Positions 1-6,724 of a stretch of DNA of 16,502 bases are shown here, in pieces. Each line of letters begins with the position of its first letter. Position 1 is the stretch's first letter. The notes beneath the pieces were generated by a model. That model was not told where the DNA came from and made no database searches. It saw nothing but the letters and a program-made list of their open reading frames with translations. The position numbers and the translations under genes are program-made. Source of the stretch: Bacteroidetes bacterium UBA4408 (GTDB lineage: Bacteria; Bacteroidota; Bacteroidia; UBA4408); contig DGQS01000026.1 in assembly GCA_002389785.1 (NCBI GenBank), forward strand, positions 1 to 16,502. The letters are read 5' to 3'.

Positions 1-456
1 TATATTTTTGAAATGGATGCTGATTTTTCACACAATCCCGACGATTTGGTTCGACTCTATGAAGCATGTCATACACAAGGCGCCGACCTTGCTATTGGCT
101 CCCGCTATACCCGTGGAGGAAAGGTGAAAAACTGGCCATTGTCACGAATTTTAATGTCTTATTTTGCTTCAGTTTATGCTCGCCTTGTTCTTTGGTTTAA
201 TGTGAGTGATACAACTGCCGGATTTAAATGTTACAAAAGCAAAGTCTTACAACGTATACATTTGGATGATATTAAATTTACCGGATATGCCTTTCAAATT
301 GAAATGAAATACACAGCTCATAAATTGGGATTTAAAATAGTTGAAGTTCCAATTACCTTTATCGATAGACAAGAAGGTGTTTCTAAAATGAGTACTAAAA
401 TTTTTAAGGAAGCATTTTTTGGTGTACTACAAATGCGATTCAAAAAAATAAAATAA
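1..456 (+). CDS. Polyprenol-phosphate mannosyltransferase (GT2, DPM1-like), 5' end missing
   Basis: The frame is open from base 1 (Tyr-Ile-Phe-Glu before the first Met codon at 13), so the gene begins upstream and that Met is internal. The visible part has the GT2 metal-binding motif in MDADFSHNPDDL, followed by IGSRYTRGG and DTTAGFKCYK, the signature order of dolichyl/polyprenol-phosphate mannose synthases. These transfer mannose (or a related sugar) from GDP-mannose to a polyprenyl phosphate on the inner face of the membrane, making a lipid-linked donor. Family members without a membrane domain are roughly 230-250 residues, so about 90 N-terminal residues are probably missing. The C-terminus is basic (RFKKIK) with no membrane segment, as in the soluble, membrane-associated type. 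The stop lies 4 bases before the dihydroorotase start, so the two are probably co-transcribed. The exact sugar donor is inferred from the family. Confidence 0.88.
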   Translation, partial: YIFEMDADFSHNPDDLVRLYEACHTQGADLAIGSRYTRGGKVKNWPLSRILMSYFASVYARLVLWFNVSDTTAGFKCYKSKVLQRIHLDDIKFTGYAFQIEMKYTAHKLGFKIVEVPITFIDRQEGVSKMSTKIFKEAFFGVLQMRFKKIK

Positions 457-460
457 TTCT

Positions 461-1819
461 ATGACTCCTATTCTCATTAAAAATGCAAGTATCGTTAATG
501 AGGATAAAATTTTCATGGGTAGTGTGTTGCTTCAAAATAAGTTGATTACAAAAATTTATGAAGGAACAATTTCAACTGAACAAATCGAAAAATTACCGAG
601 CGAAACACGAATAATAGATGCATACGGGCAGTATTTGCTTCCCGGTATTATTGATGATCAAGTGCATTTTCGTGAACCCGGTTTAACCCATAAAGGAACC
701 ATTCAGAGCGAATCACGCGCAGCAGTTGCTGGAGGTATTACTTCCTTCATGGAAATGCCCAACACTGTTCCAAATGTTTTTACGCAGCAGTTGTTGGAAG
801 AAAAATATCAATTGGCAGCTATTTCTTCTTTCGCAAATTATTCATTTTTTATGGGAGCTTCCAATACTAATTTGGAAGAAGTACTCAAAACAAATCCTAA
901 AAATGTTTGCGGAATTAAAGTTTTTATGGGCTCATCCACCGGAAATATGTTGGTGGATAATCGAGAAACTTTAGAAGCATTGTTTGCACAATCAAAAATG
1001 CTTATTGCACTGCATTGTGAAGATGAAAAGACGATTCGCGAAAATTTACAAGTAGCAAAAGACAATTTTGGCGATCAAATTCCTGTACAACAACATCCTG
1101 TGATCAGGAGTGCTGAAGCATGTTATTTGTCTTCTTCTTTGGCGGTTGAACTGGCAAGAAAGCATAATACCCGAATTCACATTTTACACATTTCAACTGC
1201 AAAGGAGACTTCTTTGTTTGAATCAAAACCACTTCGAGAAAAACGGATAACAGCTGAAGCATGCATACATCATTTGTGGTTTTGTGATGAAGATTATAAG
1301 CATTTAGGAAATTTTATTAAATGGAATCCTGCAATAAAATCGGCTAACGATCGAAATGCAATTTGGAAAGCATTACTCGACAATCGCATTGATGTGGTTG
1401 CAACCGACCATGCTCCTCATACCATTGCCGAAAAGCAAAACACTTATTTAACGGCTCCTTCCGGTGGTCCTTTGGTGCAACATTCCTTGGTTGCAATGCT
1501 CGAATTTTATCATCAAAAAAAAATAAGTTTGCAACAACTGGTAACAAAAATGTGTCACAATGTAGCTGAGTTATTTCAAATTGAAAAGCGCGGTTTCATT
1601 CGCGAAGATTACTTTGCTGATTTAGTTCTTGTGGATTTAAATTCACCTTGGACCGTCACTAAATCAAATGTACTGGCAGCTTGTGGTTGGTCGCCGTTTG
1701 AAGGTGTTTCATTTCAATCAAAGGTTACGCATACCTTTGTAAACGGACATGTGGTTTTTGAAAATGGTACTATTAACGAAAGTATTCGTGGGCAAAGATT
1801 GCTTTTCACACGAAGCTAA
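461..1819 (+). CDS. pyrC: Dihydroorotase (class I)
   Basis: This amidohydrolase cyclises N-carbamoyl-aspartate to dihydroorotate, the third step of de novo pyrimidine synthesis, in the cytoplasm. At 452 residues it has the usual class I length. Visible landmarks are DDQVHFREPG (residues 65-74), the metal-bridging lysine context GIKVFMGSS (K153), HCED (H185), ILHIS (H243) and ATDHAPHT with catalytic Asp316. The C-terminus has the YFADLVLVDL and GWSPFEG segments of dihydroorotases. The first metal-ligand motif reads Gln67-Val-His69 rather than His-x-His; from memory this occurs in other Bacteroidota homologues that are still annotated as dihydroorotases. The start ATG follows the preceding stop by 4 bases, and the protein begins with the usual N-terminal beta-strand (ILIKNASIVNED). 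A hydantoinase or allantoinase is a less likely alternative. Confidence 0.9.
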   Translation: MTPILIKNASIVNEDKIFMGSVLLQNKLITKIYEGTISTEQIEKLPSETRIIDAYGQYLLPGIIDDQVHFREPGLTHKGTIQSESRAAVAGGITSFMEMPNTVPNVFTQQLLEEKYQLAAISSFANYSFFMGASNTNLEEVLKTNPKNVCGIKVFMGSSTGNMLVDNRETLEALFAQSKMLIALHCEDEKTIRENLQVAKDNFGDQIPVQQHPVIRSAEACYLSSSLAVELARKHNTRIHILHISTAKETSLFESKPLREKRITAEACIHHLWFCDEDYKHLGNFIKWNPAIKSANDRNAIWKALLDNRIDVVATDHAPHTIAEKQNTYLTAPSGGPLVQHSLVAMLEFYHQKKISLQQLVTKMCHNVAELFQIEKRGFIREDYFADLVLVDLNSPWTVTKSNVLAACGWSPFEGVSFQSKVTHTFVNGHVVFENGTINESIRGQRLLFTRS

Positions 1820-1855
1820 GTTGCATTTTATTAATCAGCAATCAACTCAAATGTT

Positions 1856-1863
1856 TACATTTG
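1856..1863 (+). promoter_or_regulatory. Possible -7 box (TACATTTG) upstream of the yicC homologue
   Basis: TACATTTG matches the Bacteroidota -7 consensus TAnnTTTG exactly and lies 18 bases before the ATG at 1882, in the 62-bp gap after dihydroorotase. No clear TTTG -33 box sits at the expected spacing. The box overlaps a small inverted repeat, CAAATG-TTTA-CATTTG (1848-1863), so it may instead be a weak hairpin. It would let the yicC-gmk-yfiT group be expressed separately from the upstream genes. Confidence 0.3.
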
Positions 1864-1881
1864 GTTCCCTAAAAAAGTACG

Positions 1882-2754
1882 ATGATTAAATCGATGACCG
1901 GCTTTGGTAAGGCCTCTTTGCCATTTAAAGATAAAACATTGCAAATTGAAATACGTTCGTTAAATAGCAAACAAATCGATCTAAGTTTAAAATTGCCTAG
2001 TTTGTTTCGCAGCAAAGAATTGGAACTTAGAGCGCAATGTGCAAAATTTATTGAGCGTGGAAAAGCGGATGTTTCTATCTATTTTGAACAAAAGGAAATC
2101 GAAAAAAATTTAAACATCAACACCACTCTTGCAAAGGCTTATTACCACGAGTTAAAAAAACTAGCAATAGAATTGCAAGCTCCTGTTGACGATTTGCTGA
2201 CACACATTTTAAAGCTTCCTGAAGTTTTAAAGGCAGAGACTGAAGAATTGAATGAACAGGATGAGCAAGAGCTAAAAAATGCGCTTCATCTGGCATTGCA
2301 AGAATTTTCAAAATTTAGAGAGGCAGAAGGTAAAAACTTGGAAGCAGAATTTTCTTCACGAATTTCTACACTCCTAAATTTGCTTCAATCGGTTGAATTG
2401 TTGGACAAGGAAAGAGCTACTGCAGTTCGAAATCGAATTGAAAAAAATATTGAAGAACTAATTAATAAGGAACGTATCGACCAAAACCGACTCGAACAGG
2501 AAATGATTTACTACCTTGAAAAAATGGACATCACTGAGGAAAAACTTCGACTTAAAGTACATTGCGATTATTTTATTAAAACCATGCTCGAAGAAGATGC
2601 AGTAGGACGCAAACTTGGCTTTATTACTCAGGAAATTGGTCGTGAAATAAACACTATTGGTTCGAAGGCAAACGATTCGGCAATTCAAAAAATAGTGGTA
2701 CAAATGAAAGATGAACTCGAGAAAATTAAAGAACAACTGTTAAATGTGCTTTAA
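1882..2754 (+). CDS. YicC family endoribonuclease
   Basis: This is a 290-residue protein of the YicC/YloC family. It opens with the diagnostic MIKSMTGFGKA and closes with the DUF1732 region, where GRKLGFITQEIGREINTIG is nearly invariant in the family, followed by SKANDSAIQ and a terminal helix ending EQLLNVL. Family members are reported RNA endonucleases (E. coli YicC is linked to small-RNA turnover); the activity of this copy is inferred. The middle (about residues 90-230) is rich in Glu, Lys and Leu and looks helical to coiled-coil. Length matches the family. The stop is 14 bases before guanylate kinase; a yicC-gmk pair is a common arrangement and supports both calls. Confidence 0.92.
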   Translation: MIKSMTGFGKASLPFKDKTLQIEIRSLNSKQIDLSLKLPSLFRSKELELRAQCAKFIERGKADVSIYFEQKEIEKNLNINTTLAKAYYHELKKLAIELQAPVDDLLTHILKLPEVLKAETEELNEQDEQELKNALHLALQEFSKFREAEGKNLEAEFSSRISTLLNLLQSVELLDKERATAVRNRIEKNIEELINKERIDQNRLEQEMIYYLEKMDITEEKLRLKVHCDYFIKTMLEEDAVGRKLGFITQEIGREINTIGSKANDSAIQKIVVQMKDELEKIKEQLLNVL

Positions 2755-2768
2755 AGATAGTTAGCTGT

Positions 2769-3338
2769 ATGGAAGGTAAACTCATAATTTTTTCTGCTCC
2801 TTCAGGTGCTGGCAAAACTACCATCGTGCAGCACCTGCTCGCCAAATTCCCGGTCTTGGAATTTTCGGTTTCGGCTTGCAGTCGCAGCAAACGCAAAGAT
2901 GAAAAGGAAGGTGAAGATTATTACTTTTTGTCGGTTGATGAATTCAAACAGAAAATTGAGAACAATGAATTCTTAGAGTGGGAGGAAGTTTACACGAATC
3001 ATTTTTATGGAACATTACGATCTGAAATTAACCGGATTTGGAACAAAGGCCACCATGTAATTTTTGATGTGGATGTGCACGGAGGTTTAAATTTGAAAAG
3101 AATATTCGGTAGTAGGGCATTAGCTGTTTTTGTAAAAGCTCCCTCTATTGAGCATCTCGAAAATCGTTTAAAATTACGTGAAACAGAAACCGCTGAAAGT
3201 ATAGCACGACGAATTAATAAAGCAGGTGAAGAAATGCAACTCGCTTCGCAGTTCGATGAAATTGTGTTAAACGACCAAATGGAACACGCGTTCAGTCAAG
3301 CCGAAGAAATAGTAAGCAAATTTTTAGAATCTAAGTAA
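2769..3338 (+). CDS. gmk: Guanylate kinase
   Basis: It phosphorylates GMP to GDP with ATP in the cytoplasm, an essential step of guanine nucleotide supply. At 189 residues it has normal family length. The P-loop is SAPSGAGKTT (residues 9-18). The GMP-binding region follows as SACSRSKRKDEKEGEDYYFLS (35-55), with Arg39 and Arg42 in the places of the conserved arginines and EDYYF contacting the base. FLEWEEVYTNHFYGT (68-82) and the VIFDVDVHGGLNLK segment (97-110) are also characteristic. The lid region holds RLKLRETET and IARRIN. The start is set by the N-terminal strand KLIIFSAPSG directly after the Met. The gene lies 14 bases after the yicC homologue and 7 bases before the yfiT homologue, so it is probably part of their operon. 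Confidence 0.95.
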   Translation: MEGKLIIFSAPSGAGKTTIVQHLLAKFPVLEFSVSACSRSKRKDEKEGEDYYFLSVDEFKQKIENNEFLEWEEVYTNHFYGTLRSEINRIWNKGHHVIFDVDVHGGLNLKRIFGSRALAVFVKAPSIEHLENRLKLRETETAESIARRINKAGEEMQLASQFDEIVLNDQMEHAFSQAEEIVSKFLESK

Positions 3339-3345
3339 AATCGCT

Positions 3346-3885
3346 ATGTCTGAACAAAATTCTAATCTTGAAAGTTTAAGATACCCAATTGGAAAGTTTG
3401 TTTTTCCGGATGCGTTATCTGAAGCGTCAGTTACTGCGTGGATAAACGATATTTCAAATCTCCCAGATCAACTTATACAACTTGTTGATGGTTGGAGCGA
3501 GGAACAATTCTTGCACACGTATCGAGATGGAAGTTGGAATTGCATCCAATTAATCAACCATTTAATCGACAGTCATTCCAATGCTATTATTCGGTTTAAG
3601 CTTGCTCTTACTGAAGATTATCCTACGATTCGTCCTTATAAAGAGCAATTGTTTGCGCAACTTGCCGATTCAATAAATGCGCCGGTTGACCAGTCACTTT
3701 TATTCATAAAATTAATGCATGCACGTTGGGTCATACTGTTGAATTCTATCCAGAAGGTGGAATGGGAACGTAAACTTTTTCATCCTGAGTCAAAACGCGA
3801 TTTTACGCTTTATCAGTTACTCGCATTATACGCATGGCATGGGAAGCATCATTTGACACATATAAAAATAGCACAACAAAACTAA
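3346..3885 (+). CDS. YfiT-family (DinB superfamily) metal-dependent hydrolase / putative bacillithiol transferase
   Basis: This 179-residue protein has the full YfiT pattern: LRYPIGKF near the N-terminus (11-18), a Trp-rich helix YRDGSWNCIQLINHLIDSH (59-77), RFKLALTEDYPTIRPYKE (83-100), HARWVILLNSI and HPES, then the terminal YAWHGKHHLTHI (162-173). His72 or His77 and two of the histidines in the terminal cluster (165, 168, 169, 172) are in position to bind the metal, as in the DinB four-helix fold. Relatives are annotated as putative metal-dependent hydrolases or bacillithiol S-transferases, which attach a low-molecular-weight thiol to electrophiles such as antibiotics. The substrate here is unknown, and I cannot tell whether this organism makes bacillithiol. 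The gene is the last of the plus-strand run, 7 bases after gmk. Its stop overlaps that of the opposing MazG-like gene. Confidence 0.85.
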   Translation: MSEQNSNLESLRYPIGKFVFPDALSEASVTAWINDISNLPDQLIQLVDGWSEEQFLHTYRDGSWNCIQLINHLIDSHSNAIIRFKLALTEDYPTIRPYKEQLFAQLADSINAPVDQSLLFIKLMHARWVILLNSIQKVEWERKLFHPESKRDFTLYQLLALYAWHGKHHLTHIKIAQQN

Positions 3886-3900
3886 AGTAGTTTTTTGTTG
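3874..3900. terminator. Weak hairpin across the convergent gene ends, possible bidirectional terminator
   Basis: CAACAAAACTA (3874-3884) pairs with TAGTTTTTTGTTG (3888-3900) around a 3-base loop, with two extra T bases bulged on the right arm. The right arm carries a run of six T. On the minus strand the sequence past the hairpin is also T-rich. Both convergent stop codons (3882-3885) lie inside it. The stem is mostly A:T, so termination strength is uncertain. Confidence 0.35.
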
Positions 3901-4208
3901 CTTTTATGTCGCTCACTATCACGCAGTGTTTTTTTTGACAAATTGTTTTTTAAAGCCTCCGTTAAATCAATCCCAGTTTGATTTGCCAAACAAATCAATA
4001 CAAATAAAACATCTGCAAGTTCATCTTTAAGTTCTGCTTTTTGTTCAGTTTTTTTTATTGATTGCTCACCGTAAGTGCGAGCTATAATTCGAGCTACTTC
4101 CCCAACTTCTTCAGTTAACAATGCCATATTCGTAAGCTCGTTAAAATAACGCACTCCATGCGTTTTAATCCAGGTATCTACCTCTTTTTGTGCAGCGGCT
4201 AAGGTCAT
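3882..4208 (-). CDS. MazG-like nucleotide pyrophosphohydrolase
   Basis: This is a short (108-residue) all-alpha NTP pyrophosphohydrolase domain. The metal-binding pair is visible: LLTEEVGEVAR (Glu34-x-x-Glu37) and LKDELADVLF (Glu63-x-x-Asp66), matching the ExxE...ExxD pattern of the MazG/dUTPase-2 superfamily. The C-terminal part, LANQTGIDLTEAL, fits the last helix of single-domain MazG-like proteins. Such enzymes hydrolyse nucleoside triphosphates to monophosphate and pyrophosphate, often removing non-canonical nucleotides; the substrate here is unknown. It is a stand-alone single domain, much shorter than two-domain E. coli MazG. The ATG lies 3 bases after the dtd stop, so it is the last gene of a rsgA-dtd-mazG-like operon. 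Confidence 0.87.
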   Translation of the reverse strand: MTLAAAQKEVDTWIKTHGVRYFNELTNMALLTEEVGEVARIIARTYGEQSIKKTEQKAELKDELADVLFVLICLANQTGIDLTEALKNNLSKKTLRDSERHKSNKKLL

Positions 4209-4211
4209 AAT

Positions 4212-4664
4212 TTATTCTTTGTTTTTTGTATCAATACAAATGGTAACAGGTCCATCGTTTAGCAACTCAATTTGCATATCGGCACCAAATTCACCGGTTG
4301 CGACAGCTTTTCCAAGTTCTTGTTCTAATTGTCGCACAAATTGTTGATAAAGTGGAATTGCAATTTCTGGGCGGGCAGCTTTTATATAGGATGGACGATT
4401 CCCTTTTTTAGTACTCGCCATTAAGGTAAATTGACTTACTGCTAAAATTTCGCCATTGACCTCTCTAACCGATAAATTCATCACTCCGTTTGCATCATCA
4501 AATATGCGCAAATTGCACAATTTCAAACAGAGGCATACTATGTCTTCATTGGTATCGGCTTCTTCAATACCAATAAGAACTAATAATCCTTTACCGATCT
4601 CAGCTTTAAGTTGTGTATTTATATGCACACTGGCTTTGGCAACTCTCTGTATAACTGCTTTCAT
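4212..4664 (-). CDS. dtd: D-aminoacyl-tRNA deacylase
   Basis: This 150-residue protein hydrolyses D-amino acids (and mischarged glycine) from tRNA, a chiral proofreading step in translation. Both family signatures are present: SQFTLMAST (residues 77-85), whose Ser-Gln-x-Thr lines the active site, and NDGPVTI (136-142) with the Gly138-Pro139 pair that enters the partner subunit's active site in the dimer. The N-terminus MKAVIQRVAKASV and the RPSYIKAARPE segment (90-100) are also typical, and the length is standard. The gene starts 32 bases after the rsgA stop and ends 3 bases before the MazG-like gene, on the same strand. Confidence 0.95.
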   Translation of the reverse strand: MKAVIQRVAKASVHINTQLKAEIGKGLLVLIGIEEADTNEDIVCLCLKLCNLRIFDDANGVMNLSVREVNGEILAVSQFTLMASTKKGNRPSYIKAARPEIAIPLYQQFVRQLEQELGKAVATGEFGADMQIELLNDGPVTICIDTKNKE

Positions 4665-4696
4665 TTAAGATTCAACCAATTTAACTAGCGCTTAAA

Positions 4697-5620
4697 TTAT
4701 TCTCCATTAAAAATACTTAAATAGCTGTTGTAGCGACTGATTGCAATTTCGCCACTTTCTACTGCTTGCTTTACACTACATCCGGGTTCATTCACATGCA
4801 AACAATTATTGTATTTACATTGATTTACTCGATCACGTAATTCCGGAAAATAGCTCCATAACTCTTCAGGCAAAATTTCAACAACCCCAATTTCTTTTAT
4901 TCCGGGTGTATCTATAATATATCCTCCGGATGATAAGGGATGCATTTCGGCAAAAGTGGTGGTGTGTGTACCTTTATTATGCGCTTCAGACAATTGGGCT
5001 GTTTTAATATTCAGCAAGGGATCCAGTGCGTTTATTAACGTTGATTTTCCAACCCCCGAATGCCCGCTTACCAAATTAATTTTATCTTGCATAAGCAACC
5101 TCAGTTGCTTTAAATCGAATTCATTTAATGCCGAAATTGACAAACATGGATAGCCAATTTTTGAATACAATGAAGTTCGTTCTTCAACACCTGCAATATC
5201 TTCATTGGTCCACTTATCCTTTTTTGTAAACACAATGCTTACAGGAATATGATAGGCCTCAGCACTCACTAAAAAACGGTCAATAAATCCTAAAGAAGTT
5301 CGTGGAGATGAAATGGTAACTAAGAGGTAAGCACGATCGATATTGGCTGCTAAAATATGTGTTTGACGAGACAGATTAATTGATTTTCGAATGATGTAAT
5401 TTTTTCGCGGCTCAATGGTGTGAATAATGCCGTTAGATTCAGTGCTAGCTGTGTTGCTTTTTTCAAACTCAAATTGCACATGATCTCCTACTGCAATGGG
5501 ATTAGTGCTTTTAATATCTTTAATTCTGAAATTTCCTTTTATTCTACAATCCACCTTAAGGCCTTCAGCTGTGAGTACGGTATACCAACTACCGGTTGAT
5601 TTTATTACTACAGCTGTCAT
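4697..5620 (-). CDS. rsgA: Small ribosomal subunit biogenesis GTPase RsgA
   Basis: This circularly permuted GTPase assists late maturation of the 30S subunit. In the 307 residues the motif order is permuted as expected: N-terminal OB-fold (about 1-70), G4 TKKD (132-135), G1 P-loop GHSGVGKS (186-193), the Thr-rich G2 loop GTHTTT (217-222) and G3 DTPG (237-240). The C-terminal zinc motif is Cys268, Cys273, His275 and Cys281 (CKYNNCLHVNEPGC), then a helix. A G5-like SAL is at 163-165. Length is normal for the family. The gene is first in a minus-strand operon with dtd and the MazG-like gene, and diverges from gldA across 120 bp. Confidence 0.96.
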   Translation of the reverse strand: MTAVVIKSTGSWYTVLTAEGLKVDCRIKGNFRIKDIKSTNPIAVGDHVQFEFEKSNTASTESNGIIHTIEPRKNYIIRKSINLSRQTHILAANIDRAYLLVTISSPRTSLGFIDRFLVSAEAYHIPVSIVFTKKDKWTNEDIAGVEERTSLYSKIGYPCLSISALNEFDLKQLRLLMQDKINLVSGHSGVGKSTLINALDPLLNIKTAQLSEAHNKGTHTTTFAEMHPLSSGGYIIDTPGIKEIGVVEILPEELWSYFPELRDRVNQCKYNNCLHVNEPGCSVKQAVESGEIAISRYNSYLSIFNGE

Positions 5621-5654
5621 GATAGCATCAATTATTTATGATTAATTTAGAATC

Positions 5655-5662
5655 CAAAATTA
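5655..5662 (-). promoter_or_regulatory. Possible -7 box (TAATTTTG on the minus strand) for the rsgA operon
   Basis: Read on the minus strand, these bases are TAATTTTG, an exact match to the Bacteroidota TAnnTTTG -7 consensus. The box sits 35 bases before the rsgA ATG, implying a leader of about 30 nt. No convincing TTTG -33 box is visible at the usual spacing, so the call rests on the single box and its position in the divergent rsgA-gldA gap. Confidence 0.35.
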
Positions 5663-5740
5663 GAAAAAGAATTAGCTTTGACCATTGAAGCTATTTCACT
5701 TCTGCAATAAGTTACAACCATAGTTTGATATTCTATTTGT

Positions 5741-6649
5741 ATGTCAATTCAAGTCAATAATATAACGAAGCTTTACGGCAAGCAAAAAGCACTTAATGAA
5801 GTTTCTTTTGAAGTTGCAAAAGGCGAAATCATTGGTTTTCTTGGACCGAATGGTGCCGGAAAATCAACCATGATGAAAATTATCACTTGCTTTATTCCGC
5901 CTACCACCGGCACTGTTTCAGTTTGTGGGTATGATGTAAACGAGCAATCAATAGAAGTTCGCCGATGTGTTGGATATCTTCCTGAAAATAATCCGCTCTA
6001 CTTGGATATGTATGTGAAGGAATACCTCGAATTTATTGCTGGAATTCATTCGCTGGGAAAAAAAACTAAGCCGCGTATTCATGAAATGATTGAAATAACT
6101 GGCCTGCAGCTTGAGCAACACAAAAAGATTGGAGCATTGTCAAAGGGCTATCGGCAGCGTGTAGGTTTGGCACAGGCACTAATTCATGACCCCAAAGTTT
6201 TAATATTAGACGAACCTACTACAGGACTTGATCCGAACCAATTGGCAGAAATTCGTGAATTAATTCGTAGTGTGGGTAAAGAAAAAACAGTACTGTTGAG
6301 TACCCACATTATGCAAGAAGTAAAAGCAGTTTGCGATCGTGTAATAATTATTAATAAAGGAAATATTGTTGCAAACGATACTACCGAAACACTTCAAAAT
6401 ACACGTACCAAAAAACAAGTAGTAAAAGTTGAGTTCGACACGCAAGTTTCGAAACTCAAATTAACGAGCATTGAAGGCATTAATGAAGTTGAGGAAATTA
6501 CACCAAAACAATGGAAACTCATCTCCTATAAGGATGAGGATATTCGACCGACTATTTTTCAATTTGCTGTTGCCAATCAGTTAGCTGTTCTTACCTTACA
6601 AAAGGAAGAACAATCGTTGGAAGAAGTATTTAAACAGCTTACACAATAA
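5741..6649 (+). CDS. gldA: Gliding motility-associated ABC transporter ATP-binding protein GldA
   Basis: This is the cytoplasmic ATPase of an ABC exporter-type complex. Over 302 residues the motifs are Walker A GPNGAGKST (35-43), a Q-loop-region segment GYLPENNPLYLDMYVKEYL (78-96), an ABC signature in the variant form LSKGYRQR (133-140), Walker B VLILDEP (153-159) and the switch His189. The PENNPLYLDMYVKEYL segment and the roughly 80-residue C-terminal extension ending in EEVFKQLTQ resemble GldA of gliding Bacteroidota. GldA works with GldF and GldG, which are membrane-associated; no gldF or gldG is in this window, and I recall gldA being unlinked to gldFG in gliding species. Presence does not prove that the cell glides. 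An ordinary CcmA/YadG-type ABC ATPase is the alternative. Confidence 0.82.
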   Translation: MSIQVNNITKLYGKQKALNEVSFEVAKGEIIGFLGPNGAGKSTMMKIITCFIPPTTGTVSVCGYDVNEQSIEVRRCVGYLPENNPLYLDMYVKEYLEFIAGIHSLGKKTKPRIHEMIEITGLQLEQHKKIGALSKGYRQRVGLAQALIHDPKVLILDEPTTGLDPNQLAEIRELIRSVGKEKTVLLSTHIMQEVKAVCDRVIIINKGNIVANDTTETLQNTRTKKQVVKVEFDTQVSKLKLTSIEGINEVEEITPKQWKLISYKDEDIRPTIFQFAVANQLAVLTLQKEEQSLEEVFKQLTQ

Positions 6650-6661
6650 GCTGAAACATTT

Positions 6662-6692
6662 CCTGAAATCAGGTTTAAATTCCCTACTTTTG
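6662..6692 (+). promoter_or_regulatory. Candidate purF promoter with adjacent palindrome
   Basis: TACTTTTG (6685-6692) matches TAnnTTTG exactly and lies 33 bases before the purF ATG, giving a plausible leader of about 25 nt. A short palindrome, CCTG-AAAT-CAGG (6662-6673), ends 11 bases upstream of it, where a -33 element would be expected, and could be an operator or the weak end of gldA transcription. There is no canonical TTTG at -33. Confidence 0.4.
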
Positions 6693-6724
6693 CACCATCG
6701 TTTTTATTCAAGCAACAATCTCTC

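Noticed and set aside
4456..4668. Plus-strand 70-codon frame over dtd
   Set aside because: It lies antisense across conserved dtd coding sequence including its start; nothing supports expression.
5741..6649. A gld gene cluster around gldA
   Set aside because: No gldF, gldG or other gld/spr gene is present in the window; gldA stands between rsgA and purF.
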